Shown: positions 44,615 through 55,222, counted from the stretch's first letter. The stretch is 64,000 nt of DNA from Agapetus fuscipes (GCA_951799405.1 CATOGX010000021.1:1-64000); one strand, 5' to 3'. Notes: generated from the letters alone by a model not told the origin. Numbers and translations are program-made.

Positions 44615-44925
44615 TCACTCTCTTCTTGTGAAGATGGTGGTCTTCAGCTCCTTCCTGAAGCGCTCCTCGCTGGTTTCCGTCCTCAGCTTCAAAGGCAGCC
44701 GGTTCCAGCACAACGGTCCCGCCGAACTGAACGCCCTATCCCCAAAGCCCGTTCTGCTCCGTCGAGATGGCATTTTCAGCTTGTTGATAGCATCACTCTG
44801 CGCCGAGCGAAGAGTGCACCGCTTATCAAAAATCTCGTCAAGCTTACATAATTCGGCTAAGTAAGAAGGGGCCGTTCCTCTGAGTGCTTTAAATACCAAC
44901 AGGCACATTTTGTATTCCACTCTCT
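44615..44925 (-). pseudogene. CR1-like reverse transcriptase C-terminus
   Basis: The frame reads YKMCLLVFKALRG, PSYLAEL, TLRSAQS and FGDRAFSSAGPLCWNRLPL, ending in an FRKELKTTIF-like stretch. These are the conserved CR1 C-terminal blocks. It has no RT core, so it is a 5'-truncated copy. Confidence 0.78.
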
Positions 44926-44961
44926 CCGGGACACGCAGTCAGTTATGGATGCTAGGGATCT

Positions 44962-45195
44962 TTATTGAGTTGAGGGTGCAATGTTGGAGAGGACTGGGAG
45001 CCACTGGACGGGAGTAGACCTTATGGTTCCTGAAATGGAGCGCATGGTTTTGTTCAACTCTACATCTAGCTTGTTGCAGTGGTCGCTACGAGCCCAGCCG
45101 GGAGCGCAGTATTCCGCCGCACTGTACACCAAAGCCATAGCTGAAGTTCTCAGTGTCCTTGTGTCACTTCCCCATGTAGGGCCTGAAGTTCTCAT
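44962..45195 (-). pseudogene. Second non-LTR retrotransposon fragment
   Basis: The minus strand encodes SAMALVYSAAEYCAPGW, LNKTMRSISGT and PVQWLPVLSNIAP. This is a motif set from the post-RT region of a different (Jockey-superfamily) element, not the CR1 family next to it. The two fragments abut at about 44935-44960. Confidence 0.7.
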
Positions 45196-45476
45196 TTAGA
45201 CACATGCGGTGCTATTCTTCGACATTTTAGTCATCCGTTGAGCCCACGCTTTGACAAACTAATAATACATTTGTATATGAAGGCCTGTCAATCCAAGATG
45301 GCGACATGTGAACGGCTGATTAGTCTTGATTGCCAACATTCTGTAGGGAAGAATGGCCTTGGTGATGAAACTTCCATCCCAGGCATCATTAGTTTGTCAA
45401 AGCGTGGGCTCAACTGACGATTTGAAAAAAAAAATCTCTGGATCTGCATTTAGCTCCTCTTCCTTATCATCTGCAT

Positions 45477-45765
45477 GTGAGAATTATCAGAAGGTTTCAG
45501 AAGGAAAGAATGAATGACGAAAGATTGACGAAGAGAGTGTACGCTGCAACTATGAATGGAAGCCGTGGTAGGGGAAGACCGAGGAAAGTATGGATGGATC
45601 AAATTTCAGAAATAGCGAATGAATGGGATATTCAGAGTCATAACAAAAGGAGGAGTGCATGAAAAAGATTATGACTCTGAATGAAATGAAATAAGTATGT
45701 AAGGACCGAAAGGAATGGAGGTTGATTTGCAACAATGGCGGTTGATTTGCAACAATGGCGGCTAG
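45477..45765 (+). pseudogene. RTE-A ORF, C-terminal fragment
   Basis: It encodes a FQKERMNDERLTKRVYAA block, a GRGRPRKVWMDQ block and a NEWDIQSHNKRR block. A stop then breaks the frame before the KK-M-TL end, which is recognisable in another phase. The tail follows at 45878. Confidence 0.82.
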
Positions 45766-45877
45766 GGCATTAATTCTAAGTGTAATATTAAGTTTAATTT
45801 TACTTTATTTTAATTTTAATTTGTAATGTGTCTCATTATGAATTTCTGTAAATCATTTATAATTTTTTGTGCTCCTT

Positions 45878-46118
45878 GACTGATAGGTTGGTACGAGGCT
45901 GACCACCCGTACTGTAAAAATCGGTTCACTTTTGCCAATGCCACCCCGGTTCAGGGAACGGCGGCAGGAGTTGCAAGGTTTATGTGAGGTTTTCTTTATT
46001 TGTATGCACACATGCAGAATGTGTGGGCGCGAACCTACATGTGCCTGTCTGTAGGCATGCATTTCATATGAGCCTTAAATGCTTACATATCCTTGCAGCT
46101 TTGATTATAGATTATAGA
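45878..46118 (+). repeat. RTE-A 3' tail attached to its ORF end
   Basis: From CTTGACTGATAGGTTGGTAC to the GATTATAGATTATAGATT end. From 46119 to 46750 there is AT-rich and then GC-rich (46540-46640) sequence in which I see no gene. Confidence 0.85.
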
Positions 46119-46750
46119 TTTCAGGGATGTCTGCAGTATGTAGACATATCAATACTTGTGTAACTACCTACAAATAAAGAAAGAAATCCTACAGGCACTG
46201 CGCTCTCAAATCAACTGCCTCCTATTTTGAAATGAGTGGAAATTTCTCAATTTTCAAATAAACTATGCACATTTTAATAAATATTTTTCTACAAAGGAAT
46301 ACTTGTGTCATTACCTATAAAATGAACAACTTTAAAAACAAAATCAATAGGGAACAAGTCCCTCCTTAAATTATTTACTTATGCCACTTATAAAGTTCAT
46401 CGATGGATTTTGTATCTTTACATTTAGGCGAATATTAATAGTCTTTTTTTACTCCACGGTGTTACAACACCCTTTCTATTGTATCTTTGTAACAATACCC
46501 TTAGTATTAAATAAAGTTTAAAACTTTCACTTTTACTTTCATGGCCGCCGGCCGGTGCGAGTTTTCAAAGCGCCGGGGCGGTCTTCGATGTCTTCGCGGA
46601 CGCGCGTTGACGTAAACGCCTTGAAGATGCTTTCTACTCGTGAAAGCGAAACGTCGGCAGATGTGGGAGCTGCAAGTAGAACATGGTCAAACCCGAAAGA
46701 ACACAAAAGTGATTTATTTATTACCCTTAGGTATAGGTATTCATATATTA

Positions 46751-47272
46751 GCTAGCATCGCCAAAAACCAGAATTTTTCAAAAAATGTTCGACTGGCGGT
46801 GCACGGTGGTATACTAGTGCCCACTCTGATGTATGGAAGTGAAGCCTGGACGGTGAGTGAAAGTGAGATTAGTAAAGTCCATACGGTGGAAATGGACTAC
46901 TTAAGAAGTATGATTGGAAAAAGACGGAGTGATAGGGTGAGGAATGATTTTGTTAGAGAGGAATGCGGTGTAAGAGAAAGTGTGAAAGTAAAGATTAAAA
47001 GAAGTATACTTAGATGGTTTGGACATTTGGAGAGAATGAATGAGGAAAGAATGATGAAGAAAGTATATGCTGCAAGAATTGATGGATGTCGTGGAAGAGA
47101 AAGACCGAGAAAGGTATGGATGGGCCAAATTTTCGAAATAGCGAGTGAATGGGATATCCAGAGTCATAATAAAAGGAGAGCTTGTATGAAAAAAGTTATG
47201 ACTCTGGATGAAATGAAAGAAGTATGCAAGGACAGGAAGAAGTGGCGGCTAATCTGCAATGCTGATTTGTAA
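46751..47272 (+). pseudogene. RTE-A ORF, longest C-terminal fragment
   Basis: An open frame (also open from 46640, but resemblance starts near 46751). It encodes VRLAVHGGILVPTLMYGSEA, then KVHTVEMDYLRSMIG, ILRWFGHLERM, GRERPRKVWMGQ, EWDIQSHNKRRACMKKVMTL and KEVCKDRKKWR. These are the conserved post-RT blocks of RTE-like elements. The RT core is missing, so it is 5'-truncated. The tail begins 120 bp after the stop and is split by another insertion. Confidence 0.85.
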
Positions 47273-47391
47273 TGTTGGTTTATAAGCTTGCTACATTTTT
47301 TGCATAAGACCTTTTTGACTTTTTTTGTATAGATTTATTTTTAAGGTTTTGTGGTTTTCTTATACTTAAATGTTATTAATTACTCGTATTC

Positions 47392-47500
47392 CTTGACTTA
47401 TAGGTTGGTATGAGGTTGACCACCCATACTGTAAAAAATGGTTCACTTTGCCAATGTCACCCCTGTTTCAGGGAATGTCGGCAAGAGTTGCAGGGCTTAT
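47392..47500 (+). repeat. RTE-A 3' tail, first half (split)
   Basis: It runs from CTTGACTTATAGGTTGGTAT to GCAGGGCTTAT; the second half resumes at 48882 after the Jockey-like insert. Confidence 0.88.
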
Positions 47501-48874
47501 TTATTTATTTTATTTATTTATTTATAAATTCACGACACTTAGTGCCTTTTACAAACCATACTAAAAATAGTGTTATAAATACAAGAGTAAGTAAAAAGTA
47601 TAAAATGAAACAACAAATATATCAGAACTACAATTGAAAACTATCCGGGATAAAAAGTAACATAAAACAAAATAATGATTACATAAGTAGGTATTAATAA
47701 TACTTTAAAAAAAAATAGAGAGATGAGATAAAAAAACAAGAGAAAAGACAGTTTATGAATGTATAAATAGTAAGCAGAAATTAGAAGTAAGTAGCTGAAT
47801 ATAAAACCACACTTAAAAATAGATTGAAAAAAATTATAAATACCTATATATGAAAGTAAAATGAAACAAATAAACACAATAACAAAAACTATATAAAAAT
47901 AAGAATAAAAATCAAAGTTACTATTTAGAGAAAAAATATAAATCAAAAATCAAAAGAAATATACAAGCAACAGAAATAAAAACATTATTCATCCAAAAAG
48001 TACCTCAACAGACCAGCTCTATACCTATCAAAGTTATTGTTGGGTGGGTCAAAGTCTAGTGTACAGGTATTACCACTACGTTGAAGGCGATTTATGCAAC
48101 TGTTATATTGTGCATTTGTATTGGAAGCTACAGGGCGATAAGGAATAATGTGTCGTGATCCTTGACGAGGGATTAAAAAATTTAACTCGCCCAGCAACGA
48201 CGGACAGTCTATAAGTCCATTTTTTATTTTATAAAGGGTCAACAAGTCAATGATTTTGCGTCTTTCCAGTAAATTATTTAATTTAAGAAAAGAGTTCAAA
48301 AGGATGGGATCAAAATTAGAAATAGGAATTTTAAGCTTGTAATTTATAATTTTCAAGAATTTAATGTGAACTCTTTCAATACTATCTATATGAACCGTAT
48401 AATGAGGAGACCAGACGGGTGAACAGTATTCCAGACAACTACGGACTAGTGACGTGTATAACAATTTTATTGTATTGGTATCACGAAAATCCTTAGCAAT
48501 GCGGAACACAAAACCAAGCATTTTCAAACCTTTAGCACATACATTGGTTATATGTGGAACAAATGATAGTTTCTGGTCAAATATCACTCCCAAATCTGAG
48601 ACTTCAGTCACTGTTCCTAGACTTAAGTTGTTAATAGAGTAAATAAAATGGATGGGGTTTTTTATTTTAAAAAAACTCATCACATGGCATTTCGATACAT
48701 TGAGAAATAAGCGGTTAAAATTACACCAATCTGCCAGTCTATCCAGGTTACTTTGAAGACCTTGGCAATCCTCTACGCAATCCACAACATTAAAAATCTT
48801 CAAGTCGTCGGCAAATAAAAGGACTTGACATTCATAAAAGACATTAATGATGTCATTAATAAAAAGTAAAAACA
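47501..48874 (-). mobile_element. 5'-truncated Jockey-like retrotransposon
   Basis: A 1374-bp insert within the RTE-A tail, flanked by the 7-bp duplication GGCTTAT (47494-47500 and 48875-48881). On the minus strand the 3' end is an A-rich (AAATAAATA) tail at 47501-47530. The 3' UTR (47530-47984) is very A-rich on that strand's complement and has no gene. Confidence 0.85.
47985..48874 (-). CDS. Jockey-like reverse transcriptase, C-terminal fragment
   Basis: The minus-strand frame starts within the RT palm (LFINDIINVF, VLLFADDLKIF with the catalytic Asp pair). It continues LQSNLDRLADWCNFNRLFLN, SKCHVMSF, VSDLGVIFDQKLSF, LLYTSLVRSCLEYCSPVW and DSIERVHIKFLK. It is uninterrupted to its stop. The ORF appears to extend to 48998 only because the flanking RTE-A tail happens to be open. 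Endonuclease and the first RT blocks are lost. Confidence 0.85.
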
Positions 48875-48881
48875 GGCTTAT

Positions 48882-49016
48882 GTTCATTTGAGGTTTGGAT
48901 TTTATTTGTAAGTACACAATCAGCATTTGTAAGCGCGAACTACACGTGTTTGTTTGTGGGCATACATCTGAGAGCTTTGAATGAATATATACTTGCAACT
49001 TAGATTATTAGATTAG
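48882..49016 (+). repeat. RTE-A 3' tail, second half
   Basis: It continues with GTTCATTTGAGGTTTGG and ends AGATTATTAGATTAGATTA. Confidence 0.88.
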
Positions 49017-49024
49017 ATTATTAG

Positions 49025-49112
49025 ATATTAATAGGTTCAACTCGCCACATGCGACCCCTTCGGGGATAACCTGGCAAGAAGTTACACTATATGTGTAGCT
49101 TAGTTGCGTGTT
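49025..49112 (+). repeat. SINE 3' end fragment
   Basis: AATAGGTTCAACTCGCCACA through GTAGCTTAGTTGCG. From 49113 to 49869 I recognise nothing; AT-rich sequence with several ATTACAATAATATTATC-like motifs. Confidence 0.8.
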
Positions 49113-49869
49113 GCGTACCCTTAGTATTGTTTCCTTATTTCAAAGGACATTATTTTATTTATGTGTCATTTTTAACATTTCTAGCATACTCTATTTATAT
49201 TTTGTATTGTTTATGTATCAACACTGTGAAAATTCATATTGTTTTATTTAATAGTGAAAATAAATAGTGTTTGGTTTGAATTCATCCAAAATTATAAAAT
49301 TATACTCTATTTAAAATGTTTATAACAATACTATACTATTGTTTCTTTAATTTCAAAGAGACCTTTTTACTTGTATGTTACTTTTAACATGTAGTTTCTA
49401 AAATGTTGCCTAAAATTGTATTGTAAATTTTTCTGTATTGAATTGCATTATTTTTATTCATTTTAAACCTGCGCAGGGGTAGGTCACACCCAATTGCAAA
49501 GAGATATTGTATTCATGGAAATAGATAGGTATAACTTGACCACCCGCAGCTCTTACAATAGTATTATCCTTAGGCCATTACAATAATATTATCATCCCTT
49601 CCACCATGTATTTTTGAAGACCTATATATATATCCCTGCCACACCCTCCGTATAATGATAACTATTACTGAGTTTGAACTGCTTGCAGTTCATGTAACTT
49701 TTGTAAACTAAAAGTATTTGGAAAAATATATACTTAGTTGTACAAAGAAAGTCAACAATCAGTCTTTTAATCAAAGTATTTTAATATTGCAACCGATTCT
49801 CACCACTGAAGCAGAATTACACCTGAACCTGGACAAGAGAATTGATGCTATATCAACAGCATGAATAAT

Positions 49870-50460
49870 GCTAATCTAAATCTAAGTTGCAAAGATATAT
49901 ATAATTTGAGATTCATATTAAATGCATTCCCAAAAACAGACACGTAGGTATAAGTTTGCGCTAACACATGCCGCATGTGGACCTACAATATAAAAACCCA
50001 ATCTCAAATGAACAGAAATAAAAAAATAAAAAATAAAATTGGACAATTTCTTTAGCGCCGTACTGTGAGCAATCACCTCAAGGGCGCTTTACACGTTAAA
50101 ACAATTAATATTAAAATGGCAAATAAAATAATTTCAACAGAATGTAAAATCAAAAGTACAATAAATTACACCAACGCTTGACGAAAACAAAAAATCAAAT
50201 CAAAATATATCTACATCAATTAAAAAAAAAACAAACAAAAATACAATTAAAGTAATTCCAAATTATACAGTTATAGTAAGTAGAGCTACTGTTCAGAAAT
50301 TTCAAAAAATTTAGAAAAAAGGTGTGTCTTCAGGCCTCCCCTGAAACTGTCGTAGTCAGCAGGCCTGCAACTTGAGCAGACCTTCCTTGAAATAGGGGTG
50401 ACTTTGGCAAAGTGAACTATTTTTACAGTATGGGTGGTCAGCCTCATACATACCTACCTA
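49870..50460 (-). repeat. RTE-A 3' tail split by a CR1/L2-type 3' end
   Basis: Tail halves at 49870-50012 and 50372-50460 (both reverse) flank about 360 bp. On the minus strand those read a CR1-like end (GGGAGGCCTGAAGACACACC, then GCGCCCTTGAGG and GGCGCTAAAGAAATTG) and finish in an ATTTTTT-type tail. Confidence 0.7.
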
Positions 50461-50476
50461 TTTAAGTAAATAGGAA

Positions 50477-51262
50477 CTTATTGTGTGTGAACAAGTTGAA
50501 AATTAATGCAAGTAAGACGAAAGTACTGATTTTTGACAGAATGGATGAAAATGAAGAATGCACGCTCATGTTGAATGGTACGAAAGTTGAAATTGTGGAT
50601 GAATTTAGATACTTGGGAAGTATGTTTGAGAAGAATGGAAAGATGACAAGAGAACTTGAGAATAGGATGTGTAAGGGCAAGCAAGTGGTCGGTGCAATAG
50701 GAAGAATAGCAAAGAACAAGCGATTGACGATGGATCTGAGAATGGCGGTACACAATGGCATATTGTTACCGACTTTGATGTATGGAAGTGAAGCATGGAC
50801 AGTGAATGATAGCGAAATGAGTAAAGTATGTACGGTGGAAATGAAGCATTTGAGAAGCATGACAGGAAAAACTCTGAGGGATAGAGTTAGGAATGAATGG
50901 GTAAAAAAAGAATGTAATTTGAAAGAGGATGTGAAAGTTAAGGTACAAAAGAATGTGATGAGATGGTTTGGGCATGTGGAAAGAATGAACGATGATAGAC
51001 TGACAAAGTATGTATACAAAGAAAGTGTGAAAGGAAAAAGAGGGAAGGGACGACCGAGAAAAGTATGGAGTGATCAGATTGAGGAGATTGTGAAAGAATG
51101 GGATATACAAAGTGAGCGTAAAAGAAGAAAATGCATGAAAAAGGTGATGGATATGAATGAATTGAAAGAGGTATGTAAGGATAGGAAAAAATGGAGGCAA
51201 CTCTGCAGAGGCTCTGGCCACCCCTAGCGGAATGGCGACAGAGTTACAGTTACAGTTACAGT
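50477..51262 (+). pseudogene. RTE-B retrotransposon fragment with 3' tail
   Basis: The 248-codon frame (50481-51227) begins inside the RT domain (NKLKINASKTKVLIFDR) and has EFRYLGSMFEKNG, LLPTLMYGSEAWTV, EMKHLRSMTGKT, VMRWFGHVERMN, GKGRPRKVWSDQ, EWDIQSERKRRKCMKKVM and EVCKDRKKWRQLC. It is clearly related to RTE-A but has a different 3' end, GGAATGGCGACAGAGTTACA with ACAGTT repeats (51235-51262). The frame is uninterrupted, so the copy is fairly young; the 5' part of the element is lost. Confidence 0.85.
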
Positions 51263-51361
51263 ATTGAAGTTTATAAATAATATAGTGTTTTCGTTGCACA
51301 GCTGTATGAAAATCAGTTTGAATATGTACATTTCAACCCTCTAAGATTTGAACCAGCCGAG

Positions 51362-51428
51362 TTGTCTTTGGACGGGTTGTCGTTGACCGATTTGTCTTTG
51401 GCAGAAATGTCGTTGGCCGAAAAGTCGT
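51362..51428 (+). repeat. 15-bp minisatellite, 4.5 units
   Basis: Units at 51362, 51377, 51392, 51407 and 51422 follow TTGTCKTTGGMCGRN. They alternate between CTTTGG and CGTTGR forms, suggesting a 30-bp higher unit. Confidence 0.8.
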
Positions 51429-51437
51429 GTTCAATTC

Positions 51438-51505
51438 AACATTCATTTTCTCTATGGTTTGGAAAATAATACTCCACATTTTATTCTATTATATTCATGA
51501 CTAGG
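51438..51505 (-). repeat. Satellite S2 relic, single monomer part
   Basis: TTTTCTCTATGGTTTGG followed by a CACATTTTATT block and a CATGACTAG block resembles reverse-oriented S2 with many changes. Confidence 0.5.
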
Positions 51506-51729
51506 TACATTATAATGAACATATCAGTTTTGAAAAAGTGTGGGTATGTTTTGCTTTTTTCAATAATTTCCATTTTACAAAGAGTGCTTTTGTTATTCAG
51601 AACCAGGTTATATTGCATTTTCCATTATTTTTTTAATAGGTTATTATATTATTTTTTTTCAGTTTTGTATATTATTATTAGTAGGTACTGTTTATAGTTT
51701 TATTGCTTTTTACTTAGTTACCTATTTTT

Positions 51730-51998
51730 TCATATCGGGAAATTTAAATTTTGGGCCACTCCAATCAGGCTATCGTCACACTCCAGAGAAGCCACTCTAT
51801 GGCTTAGGGGTAGGTACATACTTCGAAACCCCCTTTCCTCGCCTTCTTGCTTCCCTGCCATACATTCCTCGTATTGGACTTTGATCTTGTATGCATGTGT
51901 GTATATACACGCGGCACGCGGGTACACTCACACCACTATATGTGCAAACTGTAAATTTGTCTGAATAAATATTATTATTGTTTAAAAAAAAAAAAAAA
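51730..51998 (+). pseudogene. Retrocopy-like segment with poly(A)
   Basis: GC-richer sequence ends in GAATAAATATTATTATTG and then an A15 run (51984-51998), the layout of a polyadenylated 3' end. No ORF resembles a known protein. It may be a truncated retrocopy of a host mRNA or an unknown retroposon. The rest of the interval to 52446 has no recognisable gene. Confidence 0.4.
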
Positions 51999-52632
51999 CG
52001 AAAATAAGCTGACATTGATGGCAGGCTGACCAACTCACCCAAATATCAATCATCTGGGGATTTACTTTGTTAGCTAATGGCAATAAAAAATATTCAAAGT
52101 AAAAAAAAATATGATGAATCATCAGAGAGAAAAATTAAAAATGATGGCTGAAAATAAATGAATGAGCTAATTTTTTTATTTATTATTATTTATTTAAAAA
52201 ATAATGGTTTACATTTTTCTGAGGATACAAAATACTTTATTTCCGTGTTGCCGTGGACGGGATTTTAATATGCAAAATTTTAACCTATAACTGACAAACG
52301 TCAAGTGGTATTTAAATCACAGAGTATTGTGGTGTAAATCTGTGACCATACCCTCTGTGTCTGTGACCACCACGTTCATTTTAAGCCTTATATATGTCTC
52401 TACACACGGCCGTTTTATTGGAAAAAATAAAAATATTTTTATTGAAATAATCCATACATTATGGGAAAGATGCTGAGAGACAGCAGCCCTGTCAGATTCG
52501 GTTCTAGTGACACGGAGAGAAATCTTATTTTTATAATATCTAGATTTTATATAGTCAGCAGATTTTTTTTCAGGTAAAGTCCTTGTACAAGTAATTCTTG
52601 TTAGTTTGTTTTATACAAGTGATTGAGTTGCA

Positions 52633-54000
52633 ATGGACATAGTTGTAAAACTTGAGATGGAGGTCTCGGAGGATATGGATGAACAACTATTGCACTCGTG
52701 TGAACAAATAGACATAGAAGAGAGCGACGTGAAGCAAGAGAGACTGGCTCGTGAGGAGGAATGGGAAGCCGAGGACGTAATGGGAAAAATAAAGAACGAG
52801 GTCTCTGCTCCTCCACCTTATGGCTTACTGAAGGAATCCTGCGAAGTTGCGGACAGAATCGGCATTGCGCGGTATTCAGATGATCCAGCCAGGTTGGAAC
52901 ATGTGTGCCATGCCTGCAGCTACAAGGCCAATCAAAGGAAACTCTTGAGGATCCATCAGTTGTTCAGTTGGTGCGAGCTGGAGCACACTGGGACAAGCAA
53001 GAGCCACCATCACAGACACACAACCTCAGAGAGCGGGCCATCCACCTCAACAGATCAACAGGAAACAAACACTCACATTAGAGGTGAACCAAGGGATGTG
53101 AAAAAAACTAAAATGGCAAAGTTGGTCATTAATAAAAGCACACACTATTTTTGTAATGAATGCAGTTACAAATCAGTGCGGAAATTTAACATCCAGCAAC
53201 ACAGTCTAGTACACTCTGGCTATAAACCATTTTCTTGTGATCAGTGTGATTATAAAGCTGCGCATTTATTTCAATTGAAAATGCACAAACTAACACACTC
53301 TGGCCATAGACCATTTGCTTGTGATCAGTGTGAGTATAAAGCTGTGATTTTAAGTAATTTGAAAAGGCACAAACTAACACACTCTGGCCATAAACCATTT
53401 GCTTGTGATCAGTGTGATTATAAAGCTAAGCAGTCAGGAATTTTGAAAAGACATCAACTAATACACTCTGGCCATAAACCATTTGCTTGTGATCAGTGTG
53501 ATTATAAAGCTGCAGAGTCAAGTGTTTTGAAAATACATAAACAAACACACTCTGGCCATAGACCGTTTGCTTGTGATCAGTGTGATTATAAAGGTACACA
53601 TTTACGTTATTTGAAAAATCATAAACAAACACACTCTGTCCATAAACCGTTTGCTTGTGATCAGTGTGATTATAAATCTGCGCATTTAAGTAATTTGAAA
53701 ATGCACAAACTAACACACTCTGGCCATAAACCATTTGCTTGTGATCAGTGTGATTATAAAGCTACACATTCAAGAATTTTGAAAAGACATCAACTAACAC
53801 ACTCTGGCCATAAACCATTTGCTTGCGATCAGTGTGATTATAAAGCTGTGCAATTAAGATATTTGAAAAAACATAAACAAACACACTCTGGTCATAGACC
53901 GTTTGCTTGTGATCAGTGTGATTATAAAGCTGCAGAGTCAAGTGTTTTGAAAAGACATAAACAAACACACTCTGGCCATAGACCGTTTGCTTGTGATTAG
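52633..54000 (+). CDS. C2H2 zinc-finger protein, truncated paralogue (duplication copy 2)
   Basis: 455 residues. The first 180 are almost the same as in copy 1, with a few substitutions and a one-residue deletion. Ten complete fingers follow, then a nonsense codon in finger 11 (codon pair Asp-stop at 53995-54000, where other fingers have Asp-Gln). The finger helices differ from copy 1 in kind and order (for example A-E-S-S-V-L appears twice here and never there). It could still make a ten-finger protein, but loss of the normal end suggests a pseudogene. Flanks match copy 1 on both sides. Confidence 0.8.
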   Translation: MDIVVKLEMEVSEDMDEQLLHSCEQIDIEESDVKQERLAREEEWEAEDVMGKIKNEVSAPPPYGLLKESCEVADRIGIARYSDDPARLEHVCHACSYKANQRKLLRIHQLFSWCELEHTGTSKSHHHRHTTSESGPSTSTDQQETNTHIRGEPRDVKKTKMAKLVINKSTHYFCNECSYKSVRKFNIQQHSLVHSGYKPFSCDQCDYKAAHLFQLKMHKLTHSGHRPFACDQCEYKAVILSNLKRHKLTHSGHKPFACDQCDYKAKQSGILKRHQLIHSGHKPFACDQCDYKAAESSVLKIHKQTHSGHRPFACDQCDYKGTHLRYLKNHKQTHSVHKPFACDQCDYKSAHLSNLKMHKLTHSGHKPFACDQCDYKATHSRILKRHQLTHSGHKPFACDQCDYKAVQLRYLKKHKQTHSGHRPFACDQCDYKAAESSVLKRHKQTHSGHRPFACD

Positions 54001-54360
54001 TGTGATTATAAAGCTAAACAGTCAAGATTTTTGAGGGTGCACAAAGTAACACACTCTGGCCATTAACCATTTTCTTGTGATCAGTGTGATTTTATAATTA
54101 GCTTTCTTTTGATTTGAATTCCTGACTGTGTAGCTTTATAGCTACACAGTCAGGAATTTTGAAAAGACATCAACTAACACACTTTGGGCTTAAACCATTT
54201 GCTTGTGACCAGTGGGATTATAAAGGTACACATTTAGGTAATTTGAAAAATCATAAACAAACACACTCTGTCCATAAACTGTTTGCTTGTGATCAGTGTC
54301 ATTATAAAGCTAAACGGTCAGATTGTTTAAAAATACATAAAGTAAAACACTGTGGATGAA
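54001..54360 (+). pseudogene. Zinc-finger remnant after the nonsense codon
   Basis: It holds finger pieces (CDYKAKQSRFLRVHKVTH, a second stop at 54064-54066, then two more fingers at 54159-54356 with a Cys-to-Trp-type change). A perfect hairpin at 54117-54158 joins a reversed and a forward copy of the same finger segment. The last finger has the standard 12-residue spacing that copy 1 has lost. Confidence 0.85.
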
Positions 54361-54439
54361 AACCATATTCTCGTGATTTTAAAGGTGCATATTCTGGTAG
54401 TTAAGTAGATAAGTCAATGACTTTTATTTCAAAATACCT

Positions 54440-54857
54440 GATGATGGTATTTTAAAATATGGGGCTGCAAAGTCTTGCCACATCACTCCTCACCTTCAAG
54501 CTCTCCATGGCTGAAAAATTGTGAGAGAATCACCTTCAGAACACTGCGTGGGAGTACTCCTGGGTACCTGATGGAGCTGGTGTCTCCAGCAACTACAACC
54601 TCGCGCTGACAAACACTGAGGTCAGCTGCATCAAGAAACAGCTGCCTGGGCATCCCTACAAGAAAGCCCCACACTATTTTTGGAGACAAGGCATTCAAGG
54701 CGGCCGCTCCAATGAATTGGAATGCTATTCTTGCCTCACTGAGGGAACTAGATTTGTAGAGACTGTTTAAAAGCCGTCTCAAGACTCACCTCTTCATGGA
54801 CAAGCGCCTGTGCATTGACACTTTATCATAATATGCGCTATATAAATTTTTTACTTC
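54440..54857 (+). repeat. CR1/L2-like 3' end (duplication copy 2)
   Basis: Counterpart of 39905-40319, ending in TGCGCTATATAAATTTTTTA. Confidence 0.75.
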
Positions 54858-54862
54858 ATCAC

Positions 54863-55121
54863 TGTGATGTTTTTGGGATGTCTATTGTGGATGGGGAATA
54901 TCAATTAGACGAACAGATGAGTCTTGGTTTCAAACAGATGTATTATTCCATAACAGTGTTTACAAGGCGAGAGACAAAACCAGACTGACCAGATCAGCAG
55001 TAATAATATCTACCTACTAATATTATATAACCATAACTCTAATAATATTATGTTACAATAATACCTTACCTTATATGATATTTACCTACTCTAAATAATC
55101 ATATTATAATTATACATTACA
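54863..55121 (-). repeat. 3' LTR of the Mag-like element
   Basis: 259 bp, TGT...ACA, next to a polypurine tract that reads GTGAGGGAGG on the minus strand (55122-55131). Confidence 0.93.
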
Positions 55122-55222
55122 CCTCCCTCACTAAATGACGAATCTACATTACATTATATCATACTTATCATTATATCATATTATATCAATAAAAATTATA
55201 TCTTATAAAATTTCATCTTCTT

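Noticed and set aside
44472..44864. Plus-strand ORFs at 44472-44864
   Set aside because: The minus strand encodes recognisable CR1 C-terminal blocks there, so the plus-strand frames are shadows.
49490..49860. A solo LTR
   Set aside because: The AT-rich sequence has LTR-like composition, but I found no TG...CA borders with a matching target duplication.
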